Positions 16,425 through 25,204 are shown, numbered from the stretch's first letter. The stretch is DNA of 44,293 nt from an uncultured bacterium (GCA_937921485.1 CAKZSV010000011.1:1-44293); one strand, 5' to 3'. Program-made: numbers and translations. Notes: a model not told the origin generated them from the letters alone.

Positions 16425-17594
16425 TCACTCGACGAAAAATAGTATTCCTTTAAGATACTCTGTTTCGGGAGCGAAAATATTCACCGGATGGTCTGATGGC
16501 TGGTGAAATTTCCCGAGGATGCAAACGTTTCGCCGGGTTTTTGCCGCAGCCGAGAAAATCACTTTTTGATACTCTTCCATGGAGATAAATCGGGAACATG
16601 AAAATGAAAACACATGCGAGCGGGGAAGACAAATCCTGAATGCCTGCAAATGCAGCTCCCGATAGCCGCGGATGCCGTCGGCGATATCGGCACGGCTTTT
16701 GATGAACGCGGGCGGATCGAGTACGATGAGGTCGAAACCGTCATCGCAGTGTCTAAGAAAGTCGAAAGCATCAGCGCAGATTTCTTCTGATGGCTGGGCG
16801 ATGCAATTGAGCGCGAGGTTTTTCTTTAAAAGATCGAGCGCATTCTGAGAAATATCGAGGGAAACAATTTCGCGCGCGTTGCCGAAAAAGCCGGCGATGG
16901 TGAATCCGCCGGTGTATGCAAAGAGATTGAGGATGCGCCTGCCTTCTGAAATGCGGCGAAGCATCGCTCTGTTTTCCCGCTGGTCCAGAAAAAAACCCGT
17001 TTTCTGGCCTTTTTTTACATCTACGAAAAACCGCATGCTGTTTTCATTAATAATGATTTCATCTGGGGTGCTTCCGGAAATCTGGACTTTTCGCTTTTTC
17101 AGGCCTTCTGCGGCGCGGCCGGCGTGATCGCTGCGTTCGAATATGCTTTTTGCGTGCGTGAGATCGTTGAGCATCTGCGCGATTTCATCGCGAAGGCGGT
17201 CGATGCCGAGCGTGAGGCACTGTATCACAAGGTGTTCATCGTATTTATCCACAATAAGCCCCGGTATTCCATCGCCCTCCGAATGAACAAGCCGGCGCGC
17301 GTTGATGCCGCAAAGGAACGGATCGCGCTTGCGCTTTTCAATCGCAGATTGAAGCGCAATTCGCAGCGAATCGGATGTAAACGGAATTTCACCGAAGGAC
17401 ATAATGCGAACGGTGATATCCGATGCGCGGTTTACGTATCCCCATGCAAGAACCTTGCCGCCATAATCCCGTATGGGCGCAATGGAGCCGTCGGGAATAT
17501 CATCATCAATTGTCTGAATAGCACCGGAGAAAATCCATGGATGGCGGTTTGCAATCGCATGCTCTTTGCCTTTTTTTAACACAACAGCTTTCAT
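16425..17594 (-). CDS. rlmI: 23S rRNA (cytosine-C5)-methyltransferase, RlmI family
   Basis: A 389-residue methyltransferase that by family methylates a cytosine of 23S rRNA (C1962 in E. coli). An N-terminal PUA domain starts MKAVVLKKGKEHAIANRHPW, which aligns with E. coli RlmI and supports the ATG at 17594 over the TTG at 17630 and ATG at 17606. The Rossmann core has NLFAYTGGFT, the catalytic loop LIVLDPPAFIKS and the Cys motif FSFSCS. It diverges from the porin gene across a 200-base gap. This is the second RlmI/RlmK-like gene in the window; unlike 3333-4280 it keeps the PUA domain and the Cys. Confidence 0.93.
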   Translation of the reverse strand: MKAVVLKKGKEHAIANRHPWIFSGAIQTIDDDIPDGSIAPIRDYGGKVLAWGYVNRASDITVRIMSFGEIPFTSDSLRIALQSAIEKRKRDPFLCGINARRLVHSEGDGIPGLIVDKYDEHLVIQCLTLGIDRLRDEIAQMLNDLTHAKSIFERSDHAGRAAEGLKKRKVQISGSTPDEIIINENSMRFFVDVKKGQKTGFFLDQRENRAMLRRISEGRRILNLFAYTGGFTIAGFFGNAREIVSLDISQNALDLLKKNLALNCIAQPSEEICADAFDFLRHCDDGFDLIVLDPPAFIKSRADIADGIRGYRELHLQAFRICLPRSHVFSFSCSRFISMEEYQKVIFSAAAKTRRNVCILGKFHQPSDHPVNIFAPETEYLKGILFFVE

Positions 17595-17727
17595 GCGCGC
17601 AATCATTTGATAAACAACTGAATTCTTCAATTAAAAAACTATTTTGCCTACCCTCCTTAACAAATAATTCATAGATGCTTTATCGCGCTTTTACACCATG
17701 AAAGTTCATTTCAGCCATGTAGTATGC

Positions 17728-17771
17728 GTATTCGAGCATGATTCGAATACAAACCGGTTGCGATAAACCGG
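17728..17771 (+). promoter_or_regulatory. Two inverted repeats in the porin leader
   Basis: GTATTCGA (17728-17735) and TCGAATAC (17743-17750) form a perfect 8-bp-arm inverted repeat. CCGGTT (17754-17759) and AACCGG (17766-17771) form a second one. They lie 25-68 bases before the porin ATG and may be protein operators or hairpins in the mRNA leader. I see no convincing -35/-10 pair nearby. Confidence 0.5.
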
Positions 17772-17795
17772 AAAAATTTTCTCGGAGGATTTTCA

Positions 17796-18986
17796 ATGCG
17801 GTTAAAATTCTTTTTCAGTACTCTTGCGCTCATGCTCGCGCTCTGCGTCGCCGCGGCAAATGCGCAGCAGGTGACTTCGGGTTCGGAAGCTCCCAAGGAC
17901 GAACCTTTGAAAGTTTCCGGAAGGATGTACCTTGAATGGTACAAAACGCTGCAAAATCAGACTGATGGCGGCGAAAACGAAAATACGTTCAATATCACGC
18001 GCGTCTATCTCGATTTCAGAAAGAAAATCGATGCGACATGGAGCGTGCGCACGACGCTGGATGTGGGCAATGATGCAAAAAAAGTTGCCACCGTAGATGA
18101 TTCCCGTTATATCGCCTACATTAAGTATGCGTATTTGCAGGCACAGCAGGATTTTGGATTCGGGATTCTCACCGCGCAGTTCGGCATGGTCGGGACTCCA
18201 GTAATCGGCCTCATCGACGATGCGAGCGACTACCGATGGCTCAACCAGAACTACATCGATGCTGCAAAACTGCTGCTGCTCAAACAGTCGGGAGTGAATG
18301 GAGGCATCGGCCAATCGATCGACTCTTCAGCCGACATGGGTTTGAGCGTCAGCCTGAATGTGGCAAAGATGGTCACAGTTACCGGTGCAGTGACCAATGG
18401 TGAAGGCTATAAGAAGACTGCAGAACTTAACTTTCATGATGATGGAAAAGCGTTTTATGGGATGCTTACCATCACCCCGATTGAAGGGCTTTCACTTGCG
18501 GGTTATTACAGAAACCAGGTAACGCGCGATGAAGGCGAAAATGCTGGCGACAACTACTCGCGGTATTATGGCGCTCTGGCAATTTATAATTTCCAGGGAA
18601 TCCGTGTGGGCGTGTCCTACACAATGGCTACCATAAGCACTAATGGGACGACAGCCGGCACTGATCCGCTCGTTGCAGAATATCGACTGATTGATGCATT
18701 CCTGATGGCGAACCTCAATTCTTTGACTGGAATGCCGATACTCGTGGCCGGTCGCTATGCCATGGGTTCCACCGAATATGCTGAAGGTTATGGCGCGAAT
18801 GACGGTGTTTCAGCCGATGTCACCATCTGGGCGTTCGGAGTTGGGTATCAGTTCAATAATTCTGTCCGCATGATGGCATACGTGGAAGATCAGAAAGCTG
18901 AAACGTCCGATACGGCTCTTACAGCGGTTGCAGACTGGAAAGCTTCAAACCGCAACTTCTACATCAAGACAGAAGCACGGTTCTAA
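17796..18986 (+). CDS. Outer-membrane beta-barrel porin-like protein
   Basis: A 396-residue protein with a clear signal peptide (ending AAANAQ near residue 24) and a mature part of alternating hydrophobic strands and Gly/Asn/Asp-rich loops, ending in a terminal Phe (IKTEARF), the BAM recognition signature of outer-membrane barrels. Segments such as NTFNITRVYLDFRKKIDATW resemble phosphate-selective or OprO-type porins. It probably forms a channel in the outer membrane; the substrate is unknown. GGAGGA precedes the ATG, and a strong terminator follows, so it is a single-gene transcript, probably well expressed. Confidence 0.85.
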   Translation: MRLKFFFSTLALMLALCVAAANAQQVTSGSEAPKDEPLKVSGRMYLEWYKTLQNQTDGGENENTFNITRVYLDFRKKIDATWSVRTTLDVGNDAKKVATVDDSRYIAYIKYAYLQAQQDFGFGILTAQFGMVGTPVIGLIDDASDYRWLNQNYIDAAKLLLLKQSGVNGGIGQSIDSSADMGLSVSLNVAKMVTVTGAVTNGEGYKKTAELNFHDDGKAFYGMLTITPIEGLSLAGYYRNQVTRDEGENAGDNYSRYYGALAIYNFQGIRVGVSYTMATISTNGTTAGTDPLVAEYRLIDAFLMANLNSLTGMPILVAGRYAMGSTEYAEGYGANDGVSADVTIWAFGVGYQFNNSVRMMAYVEDQKAETSDTALTAVADWKASNRNFYIKTEARF

Positions 18987-19006
18987 GGTTATATCAGGAA
19001 TACAAA

Positions 19007-19045
19007 AGAAAGCCGGAATGGAATTTCCATCCGGCTTTCTTATTT
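19007..19045 (+). terminator. Rho-independent terminator of the porin gene
   Basis: AGAAAGCCGG (19007-19016) pairs with CCGGCTTTCT (19031-19040), and the stem is extended by ATGGA/TCCAT inside. A T-rich run follows (TATTTTCG). It lies about 20 bases after the stop codon. Confidence 0.9.
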
Positions 19046-19156
19046 TCGTTTTTGTATAATATCATGATGCCTTTGTAAGAAAGTGTGCTGTTCGAAGGCA
19101 GAGGTATCACTTCTGGAAACGTGCAGGTTGAAGATAGATGCGATTTTTGAACAGGG

Positions 19157-19642
19157 TTAGCGAGCGAATTCTGCGGCAAGTAACGCTGGGTCGCTTGGTA
19201 ATCCCCACCAGATGTGAAACACCGTCGCTTCTTCTATACATTTATCGTAAATTGCACAGCTTTTGTAGGGATAAGAATCCACTTCTTCGTCATATGCACC
19301 GTTTTCAATGCGCTCCACCAGTTCTGGCAAATACTCGAGCACTGCAATCGCAATCACATGCGAAATCGACCGCCGAAAAAACCTCCGCATATCATTGAAA
19401 TAATCGTACTCGCGTTCGTGTATTTTTACTTTCACGCGTAATTTTGGTATTGGCATGCCATCTTTATCTAAGCGATTCTGGTACTCAATCCTTCCGTGCT
19501 CCCTTTCGTACTTTGCGTGATGCCGCATTGCGTAGCGCATGACTGCAATGACTACATCAATCATCGTCCATCCGGTGCGTTTTTCTGCTTCTTTGAGCAG
19601 CATCAGCACTTCCTTTGTCATCATGTACGTGGTTTTAATCAT
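19157..19642 (-). CDS. Double ribbon-helix-helix family protein, copy 2
   Basis: Paralogue of 8249-8734 with the same length (161 residues) and plan: strand KTTYMM plus two helices (TKEVLMLLKEAEKRTGWT; MIDVVIAVMRYAMRHH), the linker GRIEYQNRLD, then strand LRVKVKI, helix and RRSISHVIAIAVLEYL, and the tail FHIWWGLP. It is more diverged than copies 1 and 3 are from each other. The turn GWT before helix 2 is typical of RHH antitoxins and repressors. GGAGG lies 8 bases upstream. The leader has A/T tracts and a perfect palindrome TACATATGTA (19694-19703), but lacks the CATCGTATTAATGG block. No toxin-like partner is adjacent. Function unknown; DNA binding inferred. Confidence 0.75.
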   Translation of the reverse strand: MIKTTYMMTKEVLMLLKEAEKRTGWTMIDVVIAVMRYAMRHHAKYEREHGRIEYQNRLDKDGMPIPKLRVKVKIHEREYDYFNDMRRFFRRSISHVIAIAVLEYLPELVERIENGAYDEEVDSYPYKSCAIYDKCIEEATVFHIWWGLPSDPALLAAEFAR

Positions 19643-19854
19643 GGTTTGGCCTCCATGCGGGATAATAATTGGATGTGTCGGTTATGCAAACTCTACATAT
19701 GTATAGTATTTTATCAAGAAAAATTTTTTATTTTTACATGATAATGCGCCACCCCATATCCTTTCCGAAAAACATCATCAATGCCTTCTCAATCTAATTG
19801 ACAAATAACGCTTTGAACGCACGATGCATTAAAAAATAATACCAGGATATCATT

Positions 19855-21147
19855 ATGCTGCACAGAGAGCTTGAAACAATCGGCAGAAAAGACCTCGAAA
19901 AACTTCAGTCGGAACGATTGCAAAAATCGCTTGCCGCGGCCGCGAAGACTCCCTATTATCAAAAATTATTCAAAGAACATAAGATCAATCCTGATTCCAT
20001 CCGTACCCTTGAGCATATCAAAGACCTGCCGTTTGTGACGAAAAACGATCTTCGGCTTTCGTATCCTGACGGCATGGTCGCTGTTCCCCGCTCGGAGATT
20101 GTGCGCATGCATGCATCGTCCGGCACCACCGGCAAGTCCACGGTGATATTCTACACGATGAATGATATCAACGCCTGGGCAGATGTATTAGCCCGCTGCA
20201 TGGCCGCCACCGGCGCAACGCGCGACGATGTGTTCCAGAATATGATGGGATACGGCCTTTTCACCGGCGGCCTTGGCCTGCACTATGGTGCAGAGCGGCT
20301 TGGATGCATGGTCATCCCGTCCGCATCCGGCAATACGCTTCGCCAGATTCAGCTCATGCAGGATTTTCACACCACCATCATTCACATCACGCCGAGCTAT
20401 GCGCTGCATCTTGCCGAGGAGATTGCTGCGCAGGGAATAAACCCCCGCGATCTTACTGTGAAGAAAGCATATCTTGGCGCGGAGCCGTATTCAGAAGCCA
20501 CGCGCAATAAAATCGAGGAGCAATGGGGCTTGCACGCCTATAACTCTTACGGACTGTCGGAACTCAATGGGCCTGGCGTGGCGTTTGAGTGCATCCATCG
20601 AAACGGCATGCACGTGTGGGAAGATTATTACTATGTGGAAATTATCAATCCCGAGACGGGCGAAAATCTTCCAGATGGAGAAGAAGGCGAACTGGTGCTT
20701 ACGCATCTCAACCGCGAAGCCATGCCAATGCTGCGCTACCGCACGAGAGATCTTACGCGCATCATTCCCGAGCCGTGTCCATGCGGCCGCACACACCGGC
20801 GAATCGATCGCATCAAAGGCAGAACCGATGATATGCTGATTGTGGGCGGCGTGAACGTGTTTCCGTCGCAGATAGAGACCGTTTTGATGAATATTCCGGA
20901 AGTCGGCAATAACTATCAAATTGTTCTTGAAAGAGAAGGCGGATTGGACCGCATAATTATCAAGGTTGAACTCTATTCGAAAATGTTTTCCGGTGATATA
21001 AAATCGCTTGAATCTTTAAAGAAGACAATAATCGAGCGTCTGCGCGCTCTCATCGTGGTAAACCCGCGGGTGGAGCTTCTGGAGCCGGGCTCTCTTCCCG
21101 CCAGCACCGGCAAGGCAGTTCGCGTGATTGACAATCGAAAATTGTAG
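19855..21147 (+). CDS. paaK: Phenylacetate--CoA ligase
   Basis: An adenylate-forming enzyme joining phenylacetate or a related aryl acid to CoA using ATP. The 430-residue protein shows the AMP-binding motif SSGTTGKSTV, the A5-type motif YGLSELNGPGVAFEC, and the C-terminal RTDDMLIVGGVNVFPSQIE typical of PaaK. AGGA precedes the ATG. It heads a run with an ACT-domain protein 11 bases after its stop, an arrangement often seen where PaaK works on acids from amino-acid breakdown in anaerobes. A TTGACA at 19798-19803 may be a -35 element, but no good -10 is evident. Confidence 0.93.
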   Translation: MLHRELETIGRKDLEKLQSERLQKSLAAAAKTPYYQKLFKEHKINPDSIRTLEHIKDLPFVTKNDLRLSYPDGMVAVPRSEIVRMHASSGTTGKSTVIFYTMNDINAWADVLARCMAATGATRDDVFQNMMGYGLFTGGLGLHYGAERLGCMVIPSASGNTLRQIQLMQDFHTTIIHITPSYALHLAEEIAAQGINPRDLTVKKAYLGAEPYSEATRNKIEEQWGLHAYNSYGLSELNGPGVAFECIHRNGMHVWEDYYYVEIINPETGENLPDGEEGELVLTHLNREAMPMLRYRTRDLTRIIPEPCPCGRTHRRIDRIKGRTDDMLIVGGVNVFPSQIETVLMNIPEVGNNYQIVLEREGGLDRIIIKVELYSKMFSGDIKSLESLKKTIIERLRALIVVNPRVELLEPGSLPASTGKAVRVIDNRKL

Positions 21148-21157
21148 GAGGAGCACA

Positions 21158-21586
21158 ATGCCCTATCAGGTATCAGTTTTTGCAGAAAACAAGCCGGGAA
21201 AGATAGAGCGCATCACCAGAGTGCTTGCGGAGAACAGCATCAACATCCGCGCAATCACCATTTCGGACAGCGGCGACTACGGCATTATCAAGCTTTTGCT
21301 CGATAAACCCGAAGATGGATGCGAGGCGCTCAAGCGCGACGGCGTCGCTGCCACGCTTAAGGAAATTGTGGCGGTGAAGATGGACGATAAGCCCGGCGGG
21401 CTATTTCGCGTTGCGCGCATTATCCGTGAAGCCGGGGTGAATGTGGAAGACGCCTATGGCTTTATTCTTGAAAGCGGTAGAAGCGCCGTATTTATTTTCC
21501 AGGTGGAAGATGTCCGGCAGGTTGAGAAAATTTTACAGGACGCGGGAATTCAAACGCTTCAGGAAAATAATCTTTATGTAATTTAA
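21158..21586 (+). CDS. Tandem ACT-domain protein
   Basis: A 142-residue protein made of two ACT domains (residues about 3-68 and 70-140), each with the beta-alpha-beta-beta-alpha-beta pattern, for example VFAENKPGKIERITRVLAE and DKPGGLFRVARIIREAGV. ACT pairs usually bind amino acids and tune an enzyme. A longer ORF starts at 21128 inside paaK, but GGAGGAG just before the ATG at 21158 fixes the start. Proteins of this kind commonly follow paaK, where they may sense phenylalanine or another aromatic amino acid; that is inference. Confidence 0.9.
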   Translation: MPYQVSVFAENKPGKIERITRVLAENSINIRAITISDSGDYGIIKLLLDKPEDGCEALKRDGVAATLKEIVAVKMDDKPGGLFRVARIIREAGVNVEDAYGFILESGRSAVFIFQVEDVRQVEKILQDAGIQTLQENNLYVI

Positions 21587-21622
21587 TATTGTAATATAAT
21601 TATTATAGTGCCGATATGAACC

Positions 21623-22600
21623 ATGAAAATCATCCGCTATAAGAAAAACGATGGCGATATCCGATGGGGTATCGTTGAAAACAACGAGGTGAAAGAGATT
21701 GTGTGCGATGATTCCGTCGAAACACTGCATTTGCTCATGCAGTCCGGGAACATCAAAACCGCCGACACATTCTCGTATGATTCATTATCGTTACTTCCCC
21801 CCGCTTCATCGCGCGCATCGGTATATTGTGCAGGATTGAATTACCGCGATCACGCGCGCGAGGTAAAAATGCCGCTCCCTCAAAATCCCATATTTTTTAC
21901 CAAGCCTTCGTCGTCGCTCTGCGGCGCGCGGGATGACATTGTCTATCCTAAATCGGTGCGCCTTTTGGATTATGAAGTGGAACTGGCGGTGGTAATCGGG
22001 AAAAAAATTGGGAAGCGCGATGAAGTACGTGAGGATAATCTTGCCGACTATTTGCTCGGCATCGCGATATTCAACGATGTGTCCGCGCGCGATGTGCAGC
22101 TTTCGCGGGGCCAGTGGTTTCTGGGAAAATCTTTCCGAACCTTCGCGCCCCTCGGCCCGATTGTGCAGACGATGGATGCTGAGGTGGCAAAACGCCTGTA
22201 TGCCCTGAACTTAGAGCTTTCGGTCTTCGATGCACAGGGACAAAATCCACACGCAAAAGATCAGCGCGGCAATACCTCCGGGATGGTGTTTCCTGTGCAT
22301 CGCCTTATCGAAGTGCTCAAAGAGCGGATGGATTTATATCCCGGCGATGTGATTGCCACCGGCACGCCGCATGGGGTGGCGCTTCGAAGCCCTTCGAAAT
22401 TGCAAACGCGGATTGCCGGGATATTCGGGATTCCGCCCGCAAAGCGGATTGCATCATTTCTTGAAGCGGAGAAAAAGACAAATTTTCGGTATCTTGAGGT
22501 GGGCGACACGGTGACAGCTCGCATCGCAAGCGCTGATGGAGTAGTAGATCTGGGTGCGCAGCGCTGCCGTGTAGTTGCGGAAGAAGGAATTTCAGAATGA
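21623..22600 (+). CDS. Fumarylacetoacetate hydrolase-family protein
   Basis: A 325-residue FAH-fold enzyme. The core motif YCAGLNYRDHAREVKMP and the metal-ligand region LLDYEVELAVVIG plus IFNDVSARDVQ are typical of 2-hydroxyhepta-2,4-diene-1,7-dioate isomerases and acylpyruvate hydrolases. Such enzymes cleave or decarboxylate ring-opened aromatic intermediates with Mg or Mn. Its position after paaK and the ACT protein suggests aromatic-acid metabolism, but FAH enzymes are versatile. A segment at about residues 255-285 (RSPSKLQTRIAGIFGIPPA) looks like an insertion compared with short family members. Its stop overlaps the next start by ATGA. Confidence 0.88.
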   Translation: MKIIRYKKNDGDIRWGIVENNEVKEIVCDDSVETLHLLMQSGNIKTADTFSYDSLSLLPPASSRASVYCAGLNYRDHAREVKMPLPQNPIFFTKPSSSLCGARDDIVYPKSVRLLDYEVELAVVIGKKIGKRDEVREDNLADYLLGIAIFNDVSARDVQLSRGQWFLGKSFRTFAPLGPIVQTMDAEVAKRLYALNLELSVFDAQGQNPHAKDQRGNTSGMVFPVHRLIEVLKERMDLYPGDVIATGTPHGVALRSPSKLQTRIAGIFGIPPAKRIASFLEAEKKTNFRYLEVGDTVTARIASADGVVDLGAQRCRVVAEEGISE

Positions 22601-23430
22601 TCATAGACTTTCACGTGCATCTATTTCCCCCTGAAATAATTTTACATAGAAACCGTTTTTTTGATGATGTTCGTTTTTACGAGCTGTATCGTTCGGAGAA
22701 ATCAGCGATGGTCGATCGTGCCGGGCTTTGTGATATGATGCGCGTCGAGGGAATCGACCGCGCTGTCGCAATGGCCTTCCCGTTTGAAAATGAAACCTAC
22801 CGCACATTGCAGAATGAGTATCTGCTCGCAGCATCGCGCGAAAGCGCAGGGAAGATCATTCCTTTTCTCGCGCCGATTGAAAATTTCGAGGGACTCGAAG
22901 AGTGGGTGAAGTCAGCGAAAAAAAGCGGCGCCGCAGGAATCGGAGAGGTGGCGTTTTATGCCGCAGGTTTTGGCGATAGGCAGCAGCAATTCCTTGAAGC
23001 GCTTCTGCATGCAGCGTCAATCGAGGAGCTCCCGGTATGCCTGCATGTCAATGAGCCGGTGGGGCATCATTATGCGGGGAAATATGCCACTTCATTTGAA
23101 CGGTTATATGACGCTATTGCGAAAAATCCAAAAACAAAGATCATTTTAGCGCACCTGGGTGGGGGAATTTTTTTCTACGAACTCATGAAAGAAGTCCGCG
23201 AGGCGTTTTTGAATGTCCGGTATGATACCGCTGCGACGCCGTATTTGTACGATGAGAAGATTTATAGAATTGCCAGCGAGATCGTCGGTGCGAAAAAAAT
23301 TCTTTTTGGAAGCGATTACCCGCTGCTTTCTCCGTCGCGCTATGTGCATGCGATGAGGAAGTATCTTGGTGATGATGATATAAAGATGGTTCTTGCCGGA
23401 AACGCGCAAAAACTTCTTGGAATTTCGTAA
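22597..23430 (+). CDS. Amidohydrolase-family TIM-barrel metal hydrolase
   Basis: A 277-residue amidohydrolase-2-type protein. Metal-binding signatures are IDFHVHLFPPE at the start (HxH), His in VCLHVNEP, ILAHLGGG, and FGSDYPLL with the catalytic Asp. Related enzymes act as decarboxylases or hydrolases on aromatic or cyclic acids, or as TatD-like proteins. It is translationally coupled to the FAH gene and closes the paaK run, so it likely acts on the same pathway. The exact substrate is unknown. Confidence 0.88.
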   Translation: MIIDFHVHLFPPEIILHRNRFFDDVRFYELYRSEKSAMVDRAGLCDMMRVEGIDRAVAMAFPFENETYRTLQNEYLLAASRESAGKIIPFLAPIENFEGLEEWVKSAKKSGAAGIGEVAFYAAGFGDRQQQFLEALLHAASIEELPVCLHVNEPVGHHYAGKYATSFERLYDAIAKNPKTKIILAHLGGGIFFYELMKEVREAFLNVRYDTAATPYLYDEKIYRIASEIVGAKKILFGSDYPLLSPSRYVHAMRKYLGDDDIKMVLAGNAQKLLGIS

Positions 23431-23521
23431 ATTTTGCTTGCAAAATCGGTGAGTGAAAGCAAAAATATGTCGCATTATTGATACGCTTTCATATTGATAA
23501 TTCATACATCCAGGGAAATCT

Positions 23522-23989
23522 ATGGCAATTATAAATTCATACGATCAGTATGCCAGGCTAATCATTCGCTCGGTCGATCATATATTCAAAAATTTTCTTA
23601 AAGATCATTCAATTGAAGAAGTGCTTGAAAGCCAGTCGTCAAAAGGAGATCCGAGCGTTGCAATCAGCATTTCCGGCACTCTGAAAGGCGAACTGATTAT
23701 CAATCTTCCCTCTTCGACGCTGAATAACATCACAAAATATTTTTTTAAAACCGCGGGAGCCAAATCGGCAAAGAAGCATTATGAAGAAGTCGCGGGAGAA
23801 ATTGCCAATCTCATTACGGGCACGTTCGCCAATCAGCTTCAGTTCCTCAATCACACGGTCCGGCTTTCTCCTCCGGAGTTTAACGAGGAAGATGTCACCA
23901 CGCGGACTTTGTACGATAATATCAATCTCTCTTTTATTTCGCAATTCGGCGGGTTTGATGTCGATTTGTATTATCGCCATGAAGAGTGA
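23522..23989 (+). CDS. CheX-like chemotaxis phosphatase-fold protein
   Basis: A 155-residue protein of the CheC/CheX/FliY type, which dephosphorylate CheY-P. The helix EEVAGEIANLITGTFANQL carries the E-x2-N pair used for water attack in CheX. The strands ISISGTLKGELIINLP and the end FGGFDVDLYY fit the fold. Only one E-x2-N motif is evident. AGGGA precedes the ATG. It is not next to other chemotaxis genes. A stand-alone CheX-like phosphatase for CheY or another receiver is the best guess. Confidence 0.75.
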   Translation: MAIINSYDQYARLIIRSVDHIFKNFLKDHSIEEVLESQSSKGDPSVAISISGTLKGELIINLPSSTLNNITKYFFKTAGAKSAKKHYEEVAGEIANLITGTFANQLQFLNHTVRLSPPEFNEEDVTTRTLYDNINLSFISQFGGFDVDLYYRHEE

Positions 23990-24197
23990 ATGCGTTGCTC
24001 GCAGTGGCCTATTTCCTCAAAAATCTCTTTCCTCTCAACTGATTTTCCGCTGATGCATCAGCCCTGTTGATTTTCATGCGATATGAGCCTCGCGCTTCGA
24101 TGGTTACAGCTTATAGCAACGGCAAAGAAAATGTAAATAATATTTTCGAGTCCTCCTTGCATGAGTTGGCAAAAAAATAAAAAAATGCTTTTTTTGA

Positions 24198-24240
24198 TTG
24201 ACAAATCAAACCTTTGCGATATAGTTAGTACTACTAACTA
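24198..24240 (+). promoter_or_regulatory. Promoter and MarR-type operator of the NO module
   Basis: TTGACA (24198-24203), a 16-base spacer and TATAGT (24220-24225) form a strong promoter. A perfect 19-bp palindrome, TAGTTAGTA-C-TACTAACTA (24222-24240), overlaps the -10 and the start point. This is the usual geometry of a MarR-family operator that blocks its own promoter. It lies 16 bases before the marR-type start codon. Confidence 0.85.
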
Positions 24241-24255
24241 TTCTGGAATATTTGC

Positions 24256-24855
24256 ATGATAAATAATGCGTCATCACGAATTCTTAACCATGTGCTCGAT
24301 AAGCTTTTAGATGTAAAACGGGCCTGGCTGTGGAAAATTGCTGAACAGTATAATGTTACACCATTGCAAATTCAGATTTTGCACTATCTTGATGAATGCG
24401 CTTTACGATCTGAAATCAACGCGAATATCATTGCCAGGGAACTGTATGTGACGCGCCCCACCATGAGCGTGGCACTGAAAGCGCTGGAGCGTAAAGGGTT
24501 GATACGCAAAATGTCCGCGGGAGATAAGCGCGCACAAAATCTTTCCTGTACACGGAAAGCGGCGGGCATTGTGAAAGAAGTGCGCCATTTTGAAGAATTG
24601 CTTGCTTCTCATCTGGTGCAACTTTCGGAAAGAACTGCGCGTGCGGCATTGAAGATGCTGGTGCAGTTGCTTGCGCAGATGCAGGATTACGGCATGGTGG
24701 ATCATGTGGCGATGTGCACAAAGTGCGGACATTGCGCACCTGTATCAAAAAAAGCTTTTTTATGCAATCTGACCGGGAGAAGGTTTTCGTATGATGCAAT
24801 CGAAATCGGCTGCTGCAATTATCGAAGCGACAGGGAGACAGCGCATGCACAGTAG
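24256..24855 (+). CDS. MarR-family repressor with cysteine-rich C-terminal tail
   Basis: A 199-residue winged-helix regulator: dimerisation helices at both ends of a DNA-binding core (residues about 30-100; recognition helix near RELYVTRPTMSVALKALERK; wing MSAGDKRAQNL). The unusual part is a tail of about 45 residues with Cys154, 157, 160, 170, 186 and 187 (CTKCGHC, then C, then CC), which could hold an iron-sulfur cluster or zinc. It is followed by NO genes and preceded by a matching palindrome, so I infer an autoregulated NO or redox sensor: ligand loss or nitrosylation at the Cys cluster would release the operator. The next gene overlaps its end by 11 bases. Confidence 0.85.
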   Translation: MINNASSRILNHVLDKLLDVKRAWLWKIAEQYNVTPLQIQILHYLDECALRSEINANIIARELYVTRPTMSVALKALERKGLIRKMSAGDKRAQNLSCTRKAAGIVKEVRHFEELLASHLVQLSERTARAALKMLVQLLAQMQDYGMVDHVAMCTKCGHCAPVSKKAFLCNLTGRRFSYDAIEIGCCNYRSDRETAHAQ

Positions 24856-25204
24856 TTGCAGGGAAGCCATAAAAAAGGATATTGGGGTTCTTGGCACATT
24901 CATTGCAATGTATTGTGCGGGAAAGCATGCCGCAAAGGGGAAAACGGTTATTCGTGGAGTTGGTAAACTTGCCATGTATATCAATCCTCTCGCTTTTGAA
25001 TTATGCGATGAATGCGCGAAACTTTTCCTCTACGCTGCCAGCAAGCGCCTCATCTGCCCCTACAATCCCAAGCCTGCGTGCAAGGATTGCCAGACGCACT
25101 GCTATGGCGAGCCGCATAGAAGCAAAATCCGGGAAATTATGCGCTACTCGGGTATGAGAATGATTTTGAGGGGTAGCATTTCGTATATAAGGAAGTTTTT
25201 TTAA
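24845..25204 (+). CDS. YgbA/NO-induced family protein
   Basis: A 119-residue protein of the nitrous-oxide-stimulated-promoter (YgbA_NO) family, whose E. coli member YgbA is induced by NO under NsrR control. The signature is clear: ELCDECAKLF, ICPYNPKPACKDCQTHCYGEPHR, then IREIMRYSGMRMILR. Six cysteines are conserved in spacing and may bind metal. A longer ORF starts at 24791, but GGGAGA before the ATG at 24845 favours this start, overlapping the MarR gene. The TAA overlaps an upstream in-frame ATG of the reductase ORF. It belongs to the NO-response operon. Confidence 0.88.
   Translation: MHSSCREAIKKDIGVLGTFIAMYCAGKHAAKGKTVIRGVGKLAMYINPLAFELCDECAKLFLYAASKRLICPYNPKPACKDCQTHCYGEPHRSKIREIMRYSGMRMILRGSISYIRKFF

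Noticed and set aside
19157..19642. Double-RHH copies as transposases or IS parts
   Set aside because: They lack DDE or HUH motifs, terminal inverted repeats and target duplications in the visible flanks.
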